Origin: Oscillospiraceae bacterium
GTDB taxonomy: Bacteria > Bacillota > Clostridia > Oscillospirales > Oscillospiraceae
Length of the DNA stretch: 6,228 nt
Assembly (NCBI GenBank): GCA_031264545.1
Contig: JAISDV010000207.1
Location: 1-6,228, forward strand
Direction: 5' to 3'
This document shows positions 6,152 through 6,228 of this stretch, piece after piece. The position numbers and the translations under genes are program-made. Numbering within the stretch: position 1 is the first letter of the stretch; each line of letters begins with the position of its first letter. Under the pieces are notes generated by a model that worked only from the letters and a program-made list of their open reading frames with translations, did no database searches and was not told the origin of the DNA.

Positions 6152-6228
6152 ATGAAAGCTACCTCACATTTCGCAATGGCACATCTGTTATACGCCGCCT
6201 TCCGGACGCGCGGCATCTATCTGAATCG
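6152..6228 (+). CDS. Start of an unidentified plus-strand gene, truncated by the window
   Basis: AGGAG (6143-6147) lies 4 nt before an ATG, and the frame is open to the window end (25 complete codons). The product starts MKATSHFAMAHLLYAAFRTR. It has no clear signal peptide and is too short to identify. A His near the N-terminus followed by a short hydrophobic helix is reminiscent of zinc-dependent phospholipase C-like proteins of Clostridia, but this is a guess. It is divergent from the transporter operon, so it may share regulatory sites with it. Confidence 0.5.
   Translation, partial: MKATSHFAMAHLLYAAFRTRGIYLN

Overview
The window reads as the accessory or transport region of a GC-rich Gram-positive anaerobe, most likely Bacillota (class Clostridia). 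The basis is a lipoprotein solute-binding protein in place of a periplasmic one, strong AAGGAG-type ribosome binding sites before every gene, a TTGACA-type promoter, and GC-rich coding DNA beside an AT-punctuated intergenic region. The taxonomic call is inference; no rRNA or marker gene is present.

Almost everything lies on the minus strand and forms one apparent operon, transcribed from about 5727 towards 1. The order is: (1) an 840-residue lipoprotein whose N-terminal half looks like a beta-propeller and whose C-terminal half is an ABC solute-binding domain (3153-5675); (2) a MalF/UgpA-type sugar permease (2210-3094); (3) a MalG/UgpE-type permease overlapping it by 4 nt (1329-2213); (4) the first 430 codons of a membrane-anchored HlyD/MacA-type adaptor with a very long coiled coil, which runs off the left edge (1-1290). 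No terminator is seen between any of these genes. A GC-only hairpin separates the binding-protein gene from the permeases and may set their relative mRNA levels. No ATPase is encoded here, so the importer presumably uses an ATPase from elsewhere, as many CUT1 sugar importers do, or one encoded beyond position 1.

The intergenic region 5676-6151 is rich in signals. It holds a near-ideal sigma-A promoter for the operon, a 12-bp perfect palindrome at the predicted transcription start, an 18-bp near-palindrome filling the -35/-10 spacer, a cre-like (CcpA) site on the -35, and upstream repeats and dyads. On the other strand it holds a candidate divergent promoter (5980-6008), a run of 7-bp tandem repeats (6093-6127) and the start of a plus-strand gene at 6152 that leaves the window after 25 codons.

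The unusual point is the combination: a CUT1-type importer whose binding protein carries an extra propeller-like domain, followed in the same operon by an export-type adaptor protein. Import and export, or import and envelope sensing, may be linked. The window does not prove a function, and the transported substrate cannot be read from the sequence.
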